DNA of 5,941 nucleotides from Candidatus Aminicenantota bacterium (GTDB lineage: Bacteria; Acidobacteriota; UBA4820; DSQY01): assembly GCA_027365515.1 (NCBI GenBank), contig DAHXMK010000312.1, positions 1-5,941 of the forward strand. The letters are read 5' to 3'. The notes beneath the pieces were generated by a model. The model had not been told where the DNA came from and ran no database searches. It saw only the letters and a list, made by a program, of their open reading frames with translations. Numbering within the stretch: the first letter of the stretch is position 1; each line of letters starts with the position of its first letter. The translations under genes were made by a program, and so were the position numbers. Below, in pieces: positions 1-4,593 of this stretch.

Positions 1-861
1 ATGTTGTTCCTGAACGTAATTCTATTTCCCGTCTTGGTCGTCGCCTTCGTCGGGACGGTTTCGAGGCTGGACCGCCATCTCATTGATCCCGCCATCGGCG
101 TGGTCGCGCTCGTGGCAGTCGCGCTGTGCCTCATCGGGAACATCTTGATGTCGAAGGGATTCATAGTCCTTCAGCCCAACGAGGCTTTAGTCCTCACGCT
201 CTTCGGCCAGTACGCCGGGAGCGTCAAGCAGAACGGCTTCTGGTGGGCCAACCCATTCTACGTAAGGAAGAAGGTTTCCCTGCGCTACCACAACCTGAAC
301 AGCGAAAAGCTGAAGGTGAACGACAAGGCTGGAAACCCAATCGAGATAGCGGCCGTCGTCGTGTGGAAGGTGGAGGACACGTTCGCCGCCTGCTTCGAGG
401 TCGAGAACTACGGCGACTACGTCACCACGCAGAGCGAATCGGCGCTGCGCCACCTCGCGAGCGCCTATCCCTACGATTCCTGGGAAGAGGGCGAGCAGGC
501 CGCGATATCGCTCAGGGGCAACATAGACGAGGTTTCGACGGCGCTGGAGAAGGAGCTTGAGGAGAGGCTCGCCCGCGCCGGCGTGCGCATCGTCGAAGCG
601 CGCCTGAGCCATCTCGCCTACGCGCCGGAGATCGCCGGGGCGATGCTGCAGCGCCAGCAGGCCTCGGCCATAATCGCGGCGCGCCAGAAGATCGTCGAGG
701 GAGCCGTCGGCATGGTGCAGATGGCCCTTGAGAAGCTCGCCGCCAACAGCATAGTGGAACTGGACAGCGAGAGAAAGGCTCAGATGGTCTCGAACCTTCT
801 CGTCGTTCTCTGCGGCGAAAAAGAGGCGCACCCGGTAATAAACGCCGGGACGCTATATTGA
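1..861 (+). CDS. SPFH/band-7 domain membrane protein
   Basis: A 286-residue protein of the SPFH (stomatin/prohibitin/flotillin/HflK-C) superfamily. Such proteins oligomerise at the inner membrane and organise membrane domains or protease complexes. Two hydrophobic segments (about residues 3-19 and 31-49) are followed by the family's typical entry into the SPFH fold (GFIVLQPNEALVLTLFGQY, 53-71; GFWWANPFY, 79-87). A charged alpha-helical stretch rich in E, R, Q and A (about 160-245) would form the oligomerising coiled coil. The C-terminus ends PVINAGTLY, a tail I associate with this subfamily. The ATG is the first base of the window, so a start further upstream cannot be excluded; the two-TM layout suggests it is near complete. 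It is followed 10 bases later by the YbjQ gene, and the stop codon TGA overlaps that gene's AGGAGG site, so the two are translated from one mRNA. The cellular substrate is unknown. Confidence 0.87.
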   Translation: MLFLNVILFPVLVVAFVGTVSRLDRHLIDPAIGVVALVAVALCLIGNILMSKGFIVLQPNEALVLTLFGQYAGSVKQNGFWWANPFYVRKKVSLRYHNLNSEKLKVNDKAGNPIEIAAVVVWKVEDTFAACFEVENYGDYVTTQSESALRHLASAYPYDSWEEGEQAAISLRGNIDEVSTALEKELEERLARAGVRIVEARLSHLAYAPEIAGAMLQRQQASAIIAARQKIVEGAVGMVQMALEKLAANSIVELDSERKAQMVSNLLVVLCGEKEAHPVINAGTLY

Positions 862-871
862 GGAGGACATC

Positions 872-1198
872 ATGCTCGTCACGACCACGTTCTCATTCGA
901 CGGTTACAGAATCAAGGAGTACAAGGGCGTCGTTCGCGGAATCATCGTCAGGGCCCCCACGATAGCCCAGGGAATCGTCGGCGGCCTGAAGAATATCGTG
1001 GGCGGCCAGATAGGCGCCTACACCGAGATGTGCGAACAGGCGCGCGGGCAGGCTTACGCGCTGCTGATCGAGCACGCGCGGGCGATGGGCGCCAACGCCG
1101 TCGTCGGGCTGCGCTACGACGCGTCGGAGGTCGTCAGCCGAGGCTCGGCGACCGAAGTCCTCTGCTACGGCACGGCCGTGGTGGTAGAGCAGGCTTAG
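872..1198 (+). CDS. YbjQ/UPF0145 family protein
   Basis: A 108-residue protein matching the YbjQ (UPF0145, DUF74) family, whose members are about 100-110 residues and form small oligomeric alpha/beta rings. A heavy-metal-binding role has been proposed for the family but is not proven. Family signatures visible are YKGVVRGIIVRAPTI (17-31), the GGLKNIVGGQIGAYTEM helix entry (37-53), the long helix with EQARGQAYALLIEHA (55-69), then GANAVVGLRYD (73-83) and the closing strand EVLCYGTAVVVE (95-106). The start is fixed by AGGAGG at 861-866, five bases before the ATG. It sits between the SPFH gene (10-base gap) and the ribbon-helix-helix gene (11-base gap), so all three are probably one transcript. 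No signal peptide is seen, so it is cytoplasmic. It may work at the inner face of the SPFH assembly; that is inference from linkage. Confidence 0.9.
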   Translation: MLVTTTFSFDGYRIKEYKGVVRGIIVRAPTIAQGIVGGLKNIVGGQIGAYTEMCEQARGQAYALLIEHARAMGANAVVGLRYDASEVVSRGSATEVLCYGTAVVVEQA

Positions 1199-1209
1199 AA
1201 GAGGAGCCC

Positions 1210-1404
1210 TTGGCCGAAAAGAAACCCTTTCTTCTTCGGATCAGCCCGGAGCTGTGGGACGACCTTCAGCGGTGGGCCGCCGACGATTTGAGGAGCGTCA
1301 ACGCCCAAGTCGAGTATCTCCTGCGCCGCGCCGTGGAAGAGCGAAAGCGCGGCAGGAGCCGGACCGCGCAACAAAAGCCTGAAGGGAACCGCCAAGCGAA
1401 ATGA
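1210..1404 (+). CDS. Ribbon-helix-helix (Arc/MetJ-type) DNA-binding protein
   Basis: A 64-residue protein with an Arc-like ribbon-helix-helix fold: a beta-strand PFLLRIS (6-12), helix A PELWDDLQRWAADD (13-26), and helix B SVNAQVEYLLRRAVEERKR (29-47), then a basic, disordered tail rich in R, K and Q. Such proteins bind DNA as dimers through the paired N-terminal strands and often repress their own operon. The chosen start is TTG at 1210. No ATG or GTG lies in frame between the upstream gene and the fold, and AGAGGAG at 1200-1206 stands just before it. An upstream ATG at 1030 in the same frame would run through the YbjQ gene in a wrong frame and is rejected. It could alternatively be the antitoxin of a toxin-antitoxin pair, but no toxin gene is adjacent. 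The third-gene position suggests it controls the SPFH/YbjQ operon. Confidence 0.82.
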   Translation: MAEKKPFLLRISPELWDDLQRWAADDLRSVNAQVEYLLRRAVEERKRGRSRTAQQKPEGNRQAK

Positions 1405-1417
1405 TTGGAGAATGGTC

Positions 1418-1483
1418 ATGAGAATCAAATGGATCGCGCTGATTGTGGCCCTGATCGCCGCGCTGGTCTCGTGCCATCACTGA
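1418..1483 (+). CDS. Putative mini-lipoprotein (21 aa)
   Basis: A 21-codon ORF 13 bases after the ribbon-helix-helix gene. It has a clear GGAG site at 1407-1410, seven bases before the ATG. The peptide is almost entirely a lipoprotein signal: a basic start (MRIK), a hydrophobic core rich in I, A, L and V (residues 5-17), and a lipobox LVSC with the cysteine at residue 18. If processed by lipoprotein signal peptidase, the mature product would be lipidated Cys-His-His plus nothing else. Entericidin-type small lipoproteins are the nearest idea I have, but those carry longer mature parts. An alternative is that only the released signal fragment matters, as with the Gram-positive pheromones cut from lipoprotein signals. 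It could also be a chance ORF; the ribosome site, the consecutive position in the operon and the lipobox argue against this. No function is assigned. Confidence 0.45.
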   Translation: MRIKWIALIVALIAALVSCHH

Positions 1484-1504
1484 CGAATATTCGCCCCGCC
1501 AGCC

Positions 1505-1533
1505 TTGACAGATTTGCCGCTCTCGGTTAAACT
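1505..1533 (+). promoter_or_regulatory. Sigma-70 promoter of tRNA-Gly
   Basis: A consensus -35 TTGACA (1505-1510), a 17-base spacer and a -10 TAAACT (1528-1533) stand directly before the tRNA. Transcription would begin around 1540, only a few bases ahead of the mature 5' end at 1544. A perfect palindrome CGAATATTCG lies just upstream at 1484-1493. Confidence 0.7.
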
Positions 1534-1543
1534 CTTTTTCTGG

Positions 1544-1619
1544 GCGGGAATAGCTCAGTTGGTAGAGCACAACCTTGCCAAGGTTGGGGTCGCGGGTTCG
1601 AATCCCGTTTCCCGCTCCA
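1544..1619 (+). tRNA. tRNA-Gly (anticodon GCC)
   Basis: A complete 76-base cloverleaf can be folded by eye. The acceptor stem GCGGGAA (1544-1550) pairs with TTCCCGC (1609-1615), followed by discriminator T and an encoded CCA (1617-1619). The D-arm is GCTC/GAGC (1553-1556/1565-1568). The anticodon stem CAACC/GGTTG (1570-1574/1582-1586) holds loop TTGCCAA, with anticodon GCC at 1577-1579, reading GGC and GGU glycine codons. The T-arm GCGGG/CCCGT (1592-1596/1604-1608, one G-T pair) holds loop TTCGAAT. Everything is canonical; the oddity is that its 3' end is duplicated downstream. Confidence 0.98.
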
Positions 1620-1620
1620 G
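1595..1620 (+). repeat. tRNA 3'-end direct repeat, proximal copy (attL-like)
   Basis: The last part of the tRNA (T-loop through CCA plus one G) is identical over 26 bases to 1839-1864. The match stops at both sides (G versus T before, T versus A after). Identity segments of this kind at tRNA 3' ends are the usual crossover sites of tyrosine-recombinase elements. Here the copy lies inside the functional tRNA. Confidence 0.75.
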
Positions 1621-1636
1621 TAAGCGTAACGGAAAC

Positions 1637-1661
1637 GAGGGGCTTGGCCCCTCATTTTTTT
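1637..1661 (+). terminator. Intrinsic terminator after tRNA-Gly
   Basis: A seven-base-pair stem GAGGGGC (1637-1643) / GCCCCTC (1647-1653) with a TTG loop is followed by A and seven T residues (1655-1661). It sits 17 bases past the tRNA CCA end and should end the tRNA transcript. Confidence 0.88.
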
Positions 1662-1680
1662 ATGCCAAGAGACAGCATAA

Positions 1681-1699
1681 GGGATTCGAACCCGCGACC
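1681..1699 (-). repeat. Inverted copy of the tRNA T-arm
   Basis: These 19 bases are the exact reverse complement of tRNA positions 1588-1606 (end of the variable loop, T-stem and T-loop). Their first 12 bases are also complementary to 1839-1850. Read on the minus strand they form a T-arm without a following acceptor strand or CCA, so this is a fragment, not a tRNA. Confidence 0.8.
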
Positions 1700-1711
1700 G
1701 AGGCGAGGGGT

Positions 1712-1735
1712 GCGGGGGACGGGGAGGTCCCCCGC
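1712..1735. repeat. GC hairpin 1 of the tRNA-end element
   Basis: A perfect nine-base-pair inverted repeat GCGGGGGAC (1712-1720) / GTCCCCCGC (1727-1735) with a six-base loop GGGGAG. No T-run follows on either strand, so it is not an intrinsic terminator. Confidence 0.75.
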
Positions 1736-1787
1736 GTCAGAGAGCTTCCCGCGTGAGGGCAGGGGGCGGCAGGGAGCACAGCGACCG

Positions 1788-1817
1788 CTGGAGGGGGCGG
1801 GCCGACGCCCCCTCTAG
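1788..1817. repeat. GC hairpin 2 of the tRNA-end element
   Basis: A twelve-pair stem between 1788-1799 and 1806-1817 (core GAGGGGGCG/CGCCCCCTC, one G-T pair) with a six-base loop GGCCGA. There is no T-run. Together with hairpin 1 it suggests a selected RNA or DNA structure. Confidence 0.75.
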
Positions 1818-1838
1818 GGAGCCATAGCGACGGAGCGT

Positions 1839-1864
1839 GGTTCGAATCCCGTTTCCCGCTCCAG
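1839..1864 (+). repeat. tRNA 3'-end direct repeat, distal copy (attR-like)
   Basis: Perfect 26-base copy of 1595-1620, 244 bases further on. It contains the T-loop, the 3' T-stem and acceptor strand and CCA, but no D-arm or anticodon arm precedes it, so it cannot be a tRNA. Upstream of it GCG recurs with one inserted T relative to the tRNA. A second terminator follows, as expected if this is the original chromosomal tRNA end displaced by an insertion. Confidence 0.75.
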
Positions 1865-1876
1865 AAACCATCAAGA

Positions 1877-1902
1877 GAGGGGCAGCGACCCTCGATTTTT
1901 TT
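1877..1902 (+). terminator. Second intrinsic terminator, after distal tRNA-end copy
   Basis: Stem GAGGG (1877-1881) / CCCTC (1889-1893) with a seven-base loop is followed by GA and seven T residues (1896-1902). Its distance from the distal CCA mirrors that of terminator 1 from the real tRNA, so it may be the tRNA's original terminator. It also lies just past the end of the convergent LysDH-like gene. Confidence 0.65.
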
Positions 1903-1948
1903 CGCTCCAAAATCGGTCCACTTTACTGCATCCAGCCCTAAGGAGCGA

Positions 1949-3082
1949 TTATCCGGTAACCGTTTCGCGAAATACCACGCCGCGCTTGGCGAGTTCCTGC
2001 ATGACAAAAAGATAGCAACCGGGAGCGCGGCCGAGCAATTCGGGCGGCGAAACGCCGGCCGTCTTGTAAATCCCGCGCGCGACGAGGCGGACAACGGAGG
2101 TGCACGTGTATCCGGTGGTCCTGGCCATCGAGAGCGTTTTCGTTTCGGCGTCGTAGCGGTCCAATAGGTCGTACTCGTACCTGACCTTCGCCTGCCCCCT
2201 CGTTCCCTCGACGGCGACCTTCATGATGGTCAGGTCCTCCTCGCCCTCCATGAGCTGCCACATGGGGAACAAAAGCTTGGATGTAAGCTCCAATGGAACG
2301 ATGCTCTGGCCGCGAAGCTGGACGGGCTGTTTGGAGAAAAGCCCCATTTCACGAAGGACGCGCATCTTCTCGATGTGGCCCGGATAACGGAGCGTGCGTT
2401 CCTTCATGAAGGGAATCTTCGATGTCTTCAGAAGCGTGCGAAGGCCGTCCGTGTTGAAAGCTTCGAGCGTGCCAATCGCGGGGAAGTCCACCAACTCAGG
2501 CTCCGAAAGCGCCGGCCTTGTTACGATTTCCCCATGGTCCACGAAGCGGGCCGGCCTCGTGTATTCCTCGATCACGTCGGAAGGCGAAAAGGGCGCCTTG
2601 TACTCGAAGGGCCAGCTCCTGGCCAGCGGCAGACCCCCGACCAGGCACTCGAACGACGCCACTTCGTCCAAGATTGACTGGAGGTAGCCTAGGATTATGT
2701 TCCCGCAGCCGGGGGCTATTCCGCAGTCGAAAACGGCGACGAGCTTTTTAGACCGGGCGAGTCCGTCAAGCTCGAAAGGATCCTCCTCGAAAAAAGAGAT
2801 ATCAACGAGCGGCTTGCCGGCCTCCAGGACGGCAAGCGCCGTGGCGAACCCCATGTGGCCGGGAACGGCCCCTACGACGATGTCGGCACCCCGCGCCGCG
2901 GCGGCGACCACTTCACTTTTGGAAAGGTCCGACTGGACCGTCTTAATGCCTAGCGCCGGATCGAAAGCCTCAAGCGCGGAGGGCGAAAGGTCCGCGACCG
3001 TCACTTCAAATTCGCCGTCCCTCGCCAAGTCCTTGGCGATTGCCGCTCCGACTCGCCCTGCCCCAAGAACGGTTGCCTTCAT
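1949..3082 (-). CDS. Saccharopine dehydrogenase family protein, lysine 6-dehydrogenase-like
   Basis: A 377-residue cytoplasmic oxidoreductase. The N-terminal Rossmann domain begins directly with VLGAGRVGAA (GxGxxG at 7-12), and an acidic residue (D31) at the end of the second strand favours NAD over NADP. CGIAPGCGN (120-128) marks the catalytic-domain entry. RYPGH, and the late segment SMARTTGYT...ARGI...GVSPPE, match my memory of L-lysine 6-dehydrogenase (LysDH), which oxidatively deaminates lysine at the epsilon position. The length is also close to that enzyme (about 380). It lacks the size of saccharopine reductases with extra domains. The start is supported by GGGAGG (3088-3093) five bases before the ATG. 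No lysine-pathway gene is adjacent. Other members of the family act on different carbonyl/amine substrates, so the family is sure and the substrate is not. Confidence 0.88.
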   Translation of the reverse strand: MKATVLGAGRVGAAIAKDLARDGEFEVTVADLSPSALEAFDPALGIKTVQSDLSKSEVVAAAARGADIVVGAVPGHMGFATALAVLEAGKPLVDISFFEEDPFELDGLARSKKLVAVFDCGIAPGCGNIILGYLQSILDEVASFECLVGGLPLARSWPFEYKAPFSPSDVIEEYTRPARFVDHGEIVTRPALSEPELVDFPAIGTLEAFNTDGLRTLLKTSKIPFMKERTLRYPGHIEKMRVLREMGLFSKQPVQLRGQSIVPLELTSKLLFPMWQLMEGEEDLTIMKVAVEGTRGQAKVRYEYDLLDRYDAETKTLSMARTTGYTCTSVVRLVARGIYKTAGVSPPELLGRAPGCYLFVMQELAKRGVVFRETVTG

Positions 3083-3152
3083 GCGAACCTCCCTCCGTTA
3101 CAGTCTAATACACCGCGCGCCTTGAATGAAAGCGCCAAGCGTTCATTGGAGC

Positions 3153-3171
3153 GGCATCAAACAATGATGCC
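3153..3171. repeat. Seven-base-pair hairpin upstream of the LysDH-like gene
   Basis: GGCATCA (3153-3159) and TGATGCC (3165-3171) form a perfect inverted repeat with a five-base AACAA gap. It lies 71 bases upstream of the LysDH-like start and downstream of the propeller gene's stop. With no T-run on either strand it could be an operator for the dehydrogenase or a rho-aided mRNA end for the propeller gene. Confidence 0.4.
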
Positions 3172-3238
3172 ACTATGGAGAGAAAGTGCCTATTGACAGG
3201 GGCCGACTAATGGGTGACCCCATGATTCTAATTCTATG

Positions 3239-4432
3239 CTACCGATTATTCTTGTTATTGGCGACGTTCAGTCGTAACATCGTAACTAGTGGATTCGGAG
3301 CATAACTTTCAGTCACCAAAATGTTTTCGTCTTCGAATGAGCACTGGAAAGTGCTCATTTTCTCGTTCTTATACATGCTTCTTCCGGTCGCCCGATCGAA
3401 GATCATCAGGCTGTCATTGTAATTAACGATAACGGCGGAACTAGACACGAGTACCTCTGGAGCGATGACTAAATCACCCTCAGGGCAACCAATGTCAGCT
3501 TGCCACATTATCTTATGGGAAGGAACATCCAAAGCTATGAGCTTGGGACATGACTCGCCAATCACCGCATAGGTCTCCTTGGAATCCGATGCCATGTTGC
3601 CCTTGAACCCTTTTGCGACATCGAAGGAAACTTGATCGTTCGACTCGTCGATGAAGGAAATCGTACATTGCGAGTCGCTTCTCGCGTCGTTTCTTTGCAG
3701 ATCACAGATTAGGACAGCATCGTTACCATAACTGGAATAGCAATAATGAAATGATCTCGGTCTCACGACCTTCTTTAGTCGTCCGCTATGCACATCCAAG
3801 ACTTCAAGGCAAGATTGCGTCGGCGACAGTATCTCGTCTAAGCATAGATACTTGCCGATGAATTCTCCCGAAAAGAACTTGGCATTGTGGGGCAATGAAT
3901 ATCGCCAAGCTTCGCTAAGGTCTGGCGATCGCAATGCCACGACTATTTCGTCTCCCCTCTTTGCGGGATTCGCAGCGACTAGAATCGCAACAGGCTGATT
4001 CTTCTTGGTGGGTATCAAGTCAGGAGACAGAAAAGTCGTACTCGTTAACGTCTGTTGCCCTGTTCTCGGATCAATTTTGTACAGCGTACCATCTTCTGAT
4101 GCCAACAGCAGGTATTTCCCATCGAGAATGGTGGCATTGTATGCGAACTCTGACGCTTTGCTGCAAATAGTCCAACTGGTCTGGCCGGTGTTCGACTCCA
4201 GCGCAAATAAAGTATTGGCTCCCCAAACAAAGGCATAAGATTTCCATAACAAAGTGGATAATGTCTGCCCCCTGAAGTCCTCCGGCAAACTTCTTTGCCA
4301 AACCGATGCTATTTGAGAACTGACGCCTTTCTCGGGAGCCGTCTTTAGCACGCAGTTCGTCAGGGACCATACAATCGTTATGAGTACGGCAGATGCGATT
4401 TTAGCGGCTCGGCTGGTTAAGAGGAAGCGCAT
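3239..4432 (-). CDS. Exported PQQ-like beta-propeller repeat protein
   Basis: A 397-residue protein from the ATG at 4432, chosen because AGGAG (4440-4444) stands seven bases upstream; the TTG at 4453 has no such site. The N-terminus has a basic start (R2, R8, K11), a hydrophobic stretch (about 12-24) and LTNC with Cys27. It is a signal anchor or an atypical lipoprotein signal (Asn before Cys is unusual). The rest carries at least five blade motifs of the form hydrophobic-x-x-D/E-x-x-S/T-G: LFALESNTGQ (75-84), LYKIDPRTGQ (117-126), LEVLDVHSGR (209-218), LIALDVPSHK (298-307) and LMIFDRATGR (342-351). These are typical of PQQ-like/BamB-type propellers. It has ten cysteines, many for an exported protein. 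Base composition is far more AT-rich than the neighbours (near 47% GC in a sampled stretch), suggesting transfer or low expression. No catalytic residues are recognised; binding or scaffolding is likely. Confidence 0.75.
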   Translation of the reverse strand: MRFLLTSRAAKIASAVLITIVWSLTNCVLKTAPEKGVSSQIASVWQRSLPEDFRGQTLSTLLWKSYAFVWGANTLFALESNTGQTSWTICSKASEFAYNATILDGKYLLLASEDGTLYKIDPRTGQQTLTSTTFLSPDLIPTKKNQPVAILVAANPAKRGDEIVVALRSPDLSEAWRYSLPHNAKFFSGEFIGKYLCLDEILSPTQSCLEVLDVHSGRLKKVVRPRSFHYCYSSYGNDAVLICDLQRNDARSDSQCTISFIDESNDQVSFDVAKGFKGNMASDSKETYAVIGESCPKLIALDVPSHKIMWQADIGCPEGDLVIAPEVLVSSSAVIVNYNDSLMIFDRATGRSMYKNEKMSTFQCSFEDENILVTESYAPNPLVTMLRLNVANNKNNR

Positions 4433-4456
4433 CTCTTTGCTCCTTTCTCTCAATAC

Positions 4457-4496
4457 GGGTCACTTAATCGCATAAGCGATGGTCAAGGTTGGGTCA
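4457..4496. promoter_or_regulatory. GGGTCA direct repeats with internal palindrome (candidate operator)
   Basis: Upstream of the propeller start, GGGTCA occurs at 4457-4462 and 4491-4496, with TGGTCA at 4480-4485. The last two copies are 11 bases apart and the first two 23, roughly on one DNA face. Between them is the inverted repeat ATCGC-ATAA-GCGAT (4467-4480). On the minus strand one copy reads TTGACC and could also serve as a -35 box, though no good -10 follows. Confidence 0.35.
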
Positions 4497-4512
4497 TTTT
4501 GGAAACGGAACT

Positions 4513-4593
4513 TCAGCAGTAGTACCTACAACCCGTAAAGGGAAATTGTTGCAAGAAAAAGGCTAGGTCTTTGGTGTTGGTGTCCTTGAGCAT
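4513..4593 (-). CDS. Putative 26-aa peptide ending GCRYYC
   Basis: A 27-codon ORF starting ATG at 4593. A perfect GGGAGG (4599-4604) is placed five bases upstream, the same arrangement as for the LysDH-like gene. The peptide has a charged N-terminal part (MLKDTNTKDLA), a hydrophobic middle (FFLQQFPF) and a C-terminus TGCRYYC with two cysteines three residues apart. The layout resembles a leader plus a short modifiable core, as in ribosomally made, post-translationally modified peptides, or a small disulphide-ringed signal. It ends 80 bases before the propeller gene on the same strand. A promoter-like sequence lies upstream (4641-4669). I do not recognise the family, and no radical-SAM or other maturase is in the window. 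Alternatives are a leader peptide or the C-terminal relic of a decayed gene, since its frame stays open upstream to 4651. Confidence 0.35.
   Translation of the reverse strand: MLKDTNTKDLAFFLQQFPFTGCRYYC

Larger units (their letters stand above)
1621..1838. mobile_element. Small tRNA-end insertion or dispersed structured repeat
   Basis: 218 bases between the two tRNA-end copies contain no credible protein gene. In order they hold terminator 1, a TTATGC/GCATAA hairpin (1660-1665/1675-1680) and a 19-base antisense copy of the tRNA T-arm (1681-1699). Next come two strong GC hairpins (1712-1735 and 1788-1817), with imperfect direct repeats GGGAGCACAGCGA (1772-1784) and GGGAGCCATAGCGA (1817-1830) flanking the second hairpin. 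No integrase is present, so if mobile it is non-autonomous or a deletion relic. A genome-wide intergenic repeat is the main alternative. Confidence 0.4.

Noticed and set aside
187..831. 214-codon minus-strand frame
   Set aside because: Antisense shadow of the SPFH gene; no family features and no ribosome site.
1505..1817. Two overlapping + frames of about 80 codons across the tRNA
   Set aside because: They translate the tRNA gene and the GC-hairpin element; the peptides are artefacts of structured RNA sequence.
1902..1948. Inverted repeat TCGCTCC / GGAGCGA flanking the end of the LysDH-like gene
   Set aside because: The arms are 33 bases apart and, read on the minus strand, are followed by A rather than T residues, so a terminator call is not justified.
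3193..3198. Perfect TTGACA on the + strand
   Set aside because: No acceptable -10 at 16-18 bases and no + strand gene downstream.
3210..3223. ATGGG/CCCAT hairpin just past the propeller stop
   Set aside because: Only five pairs and no T-run in the direction of transcription, so not a supported terminator.
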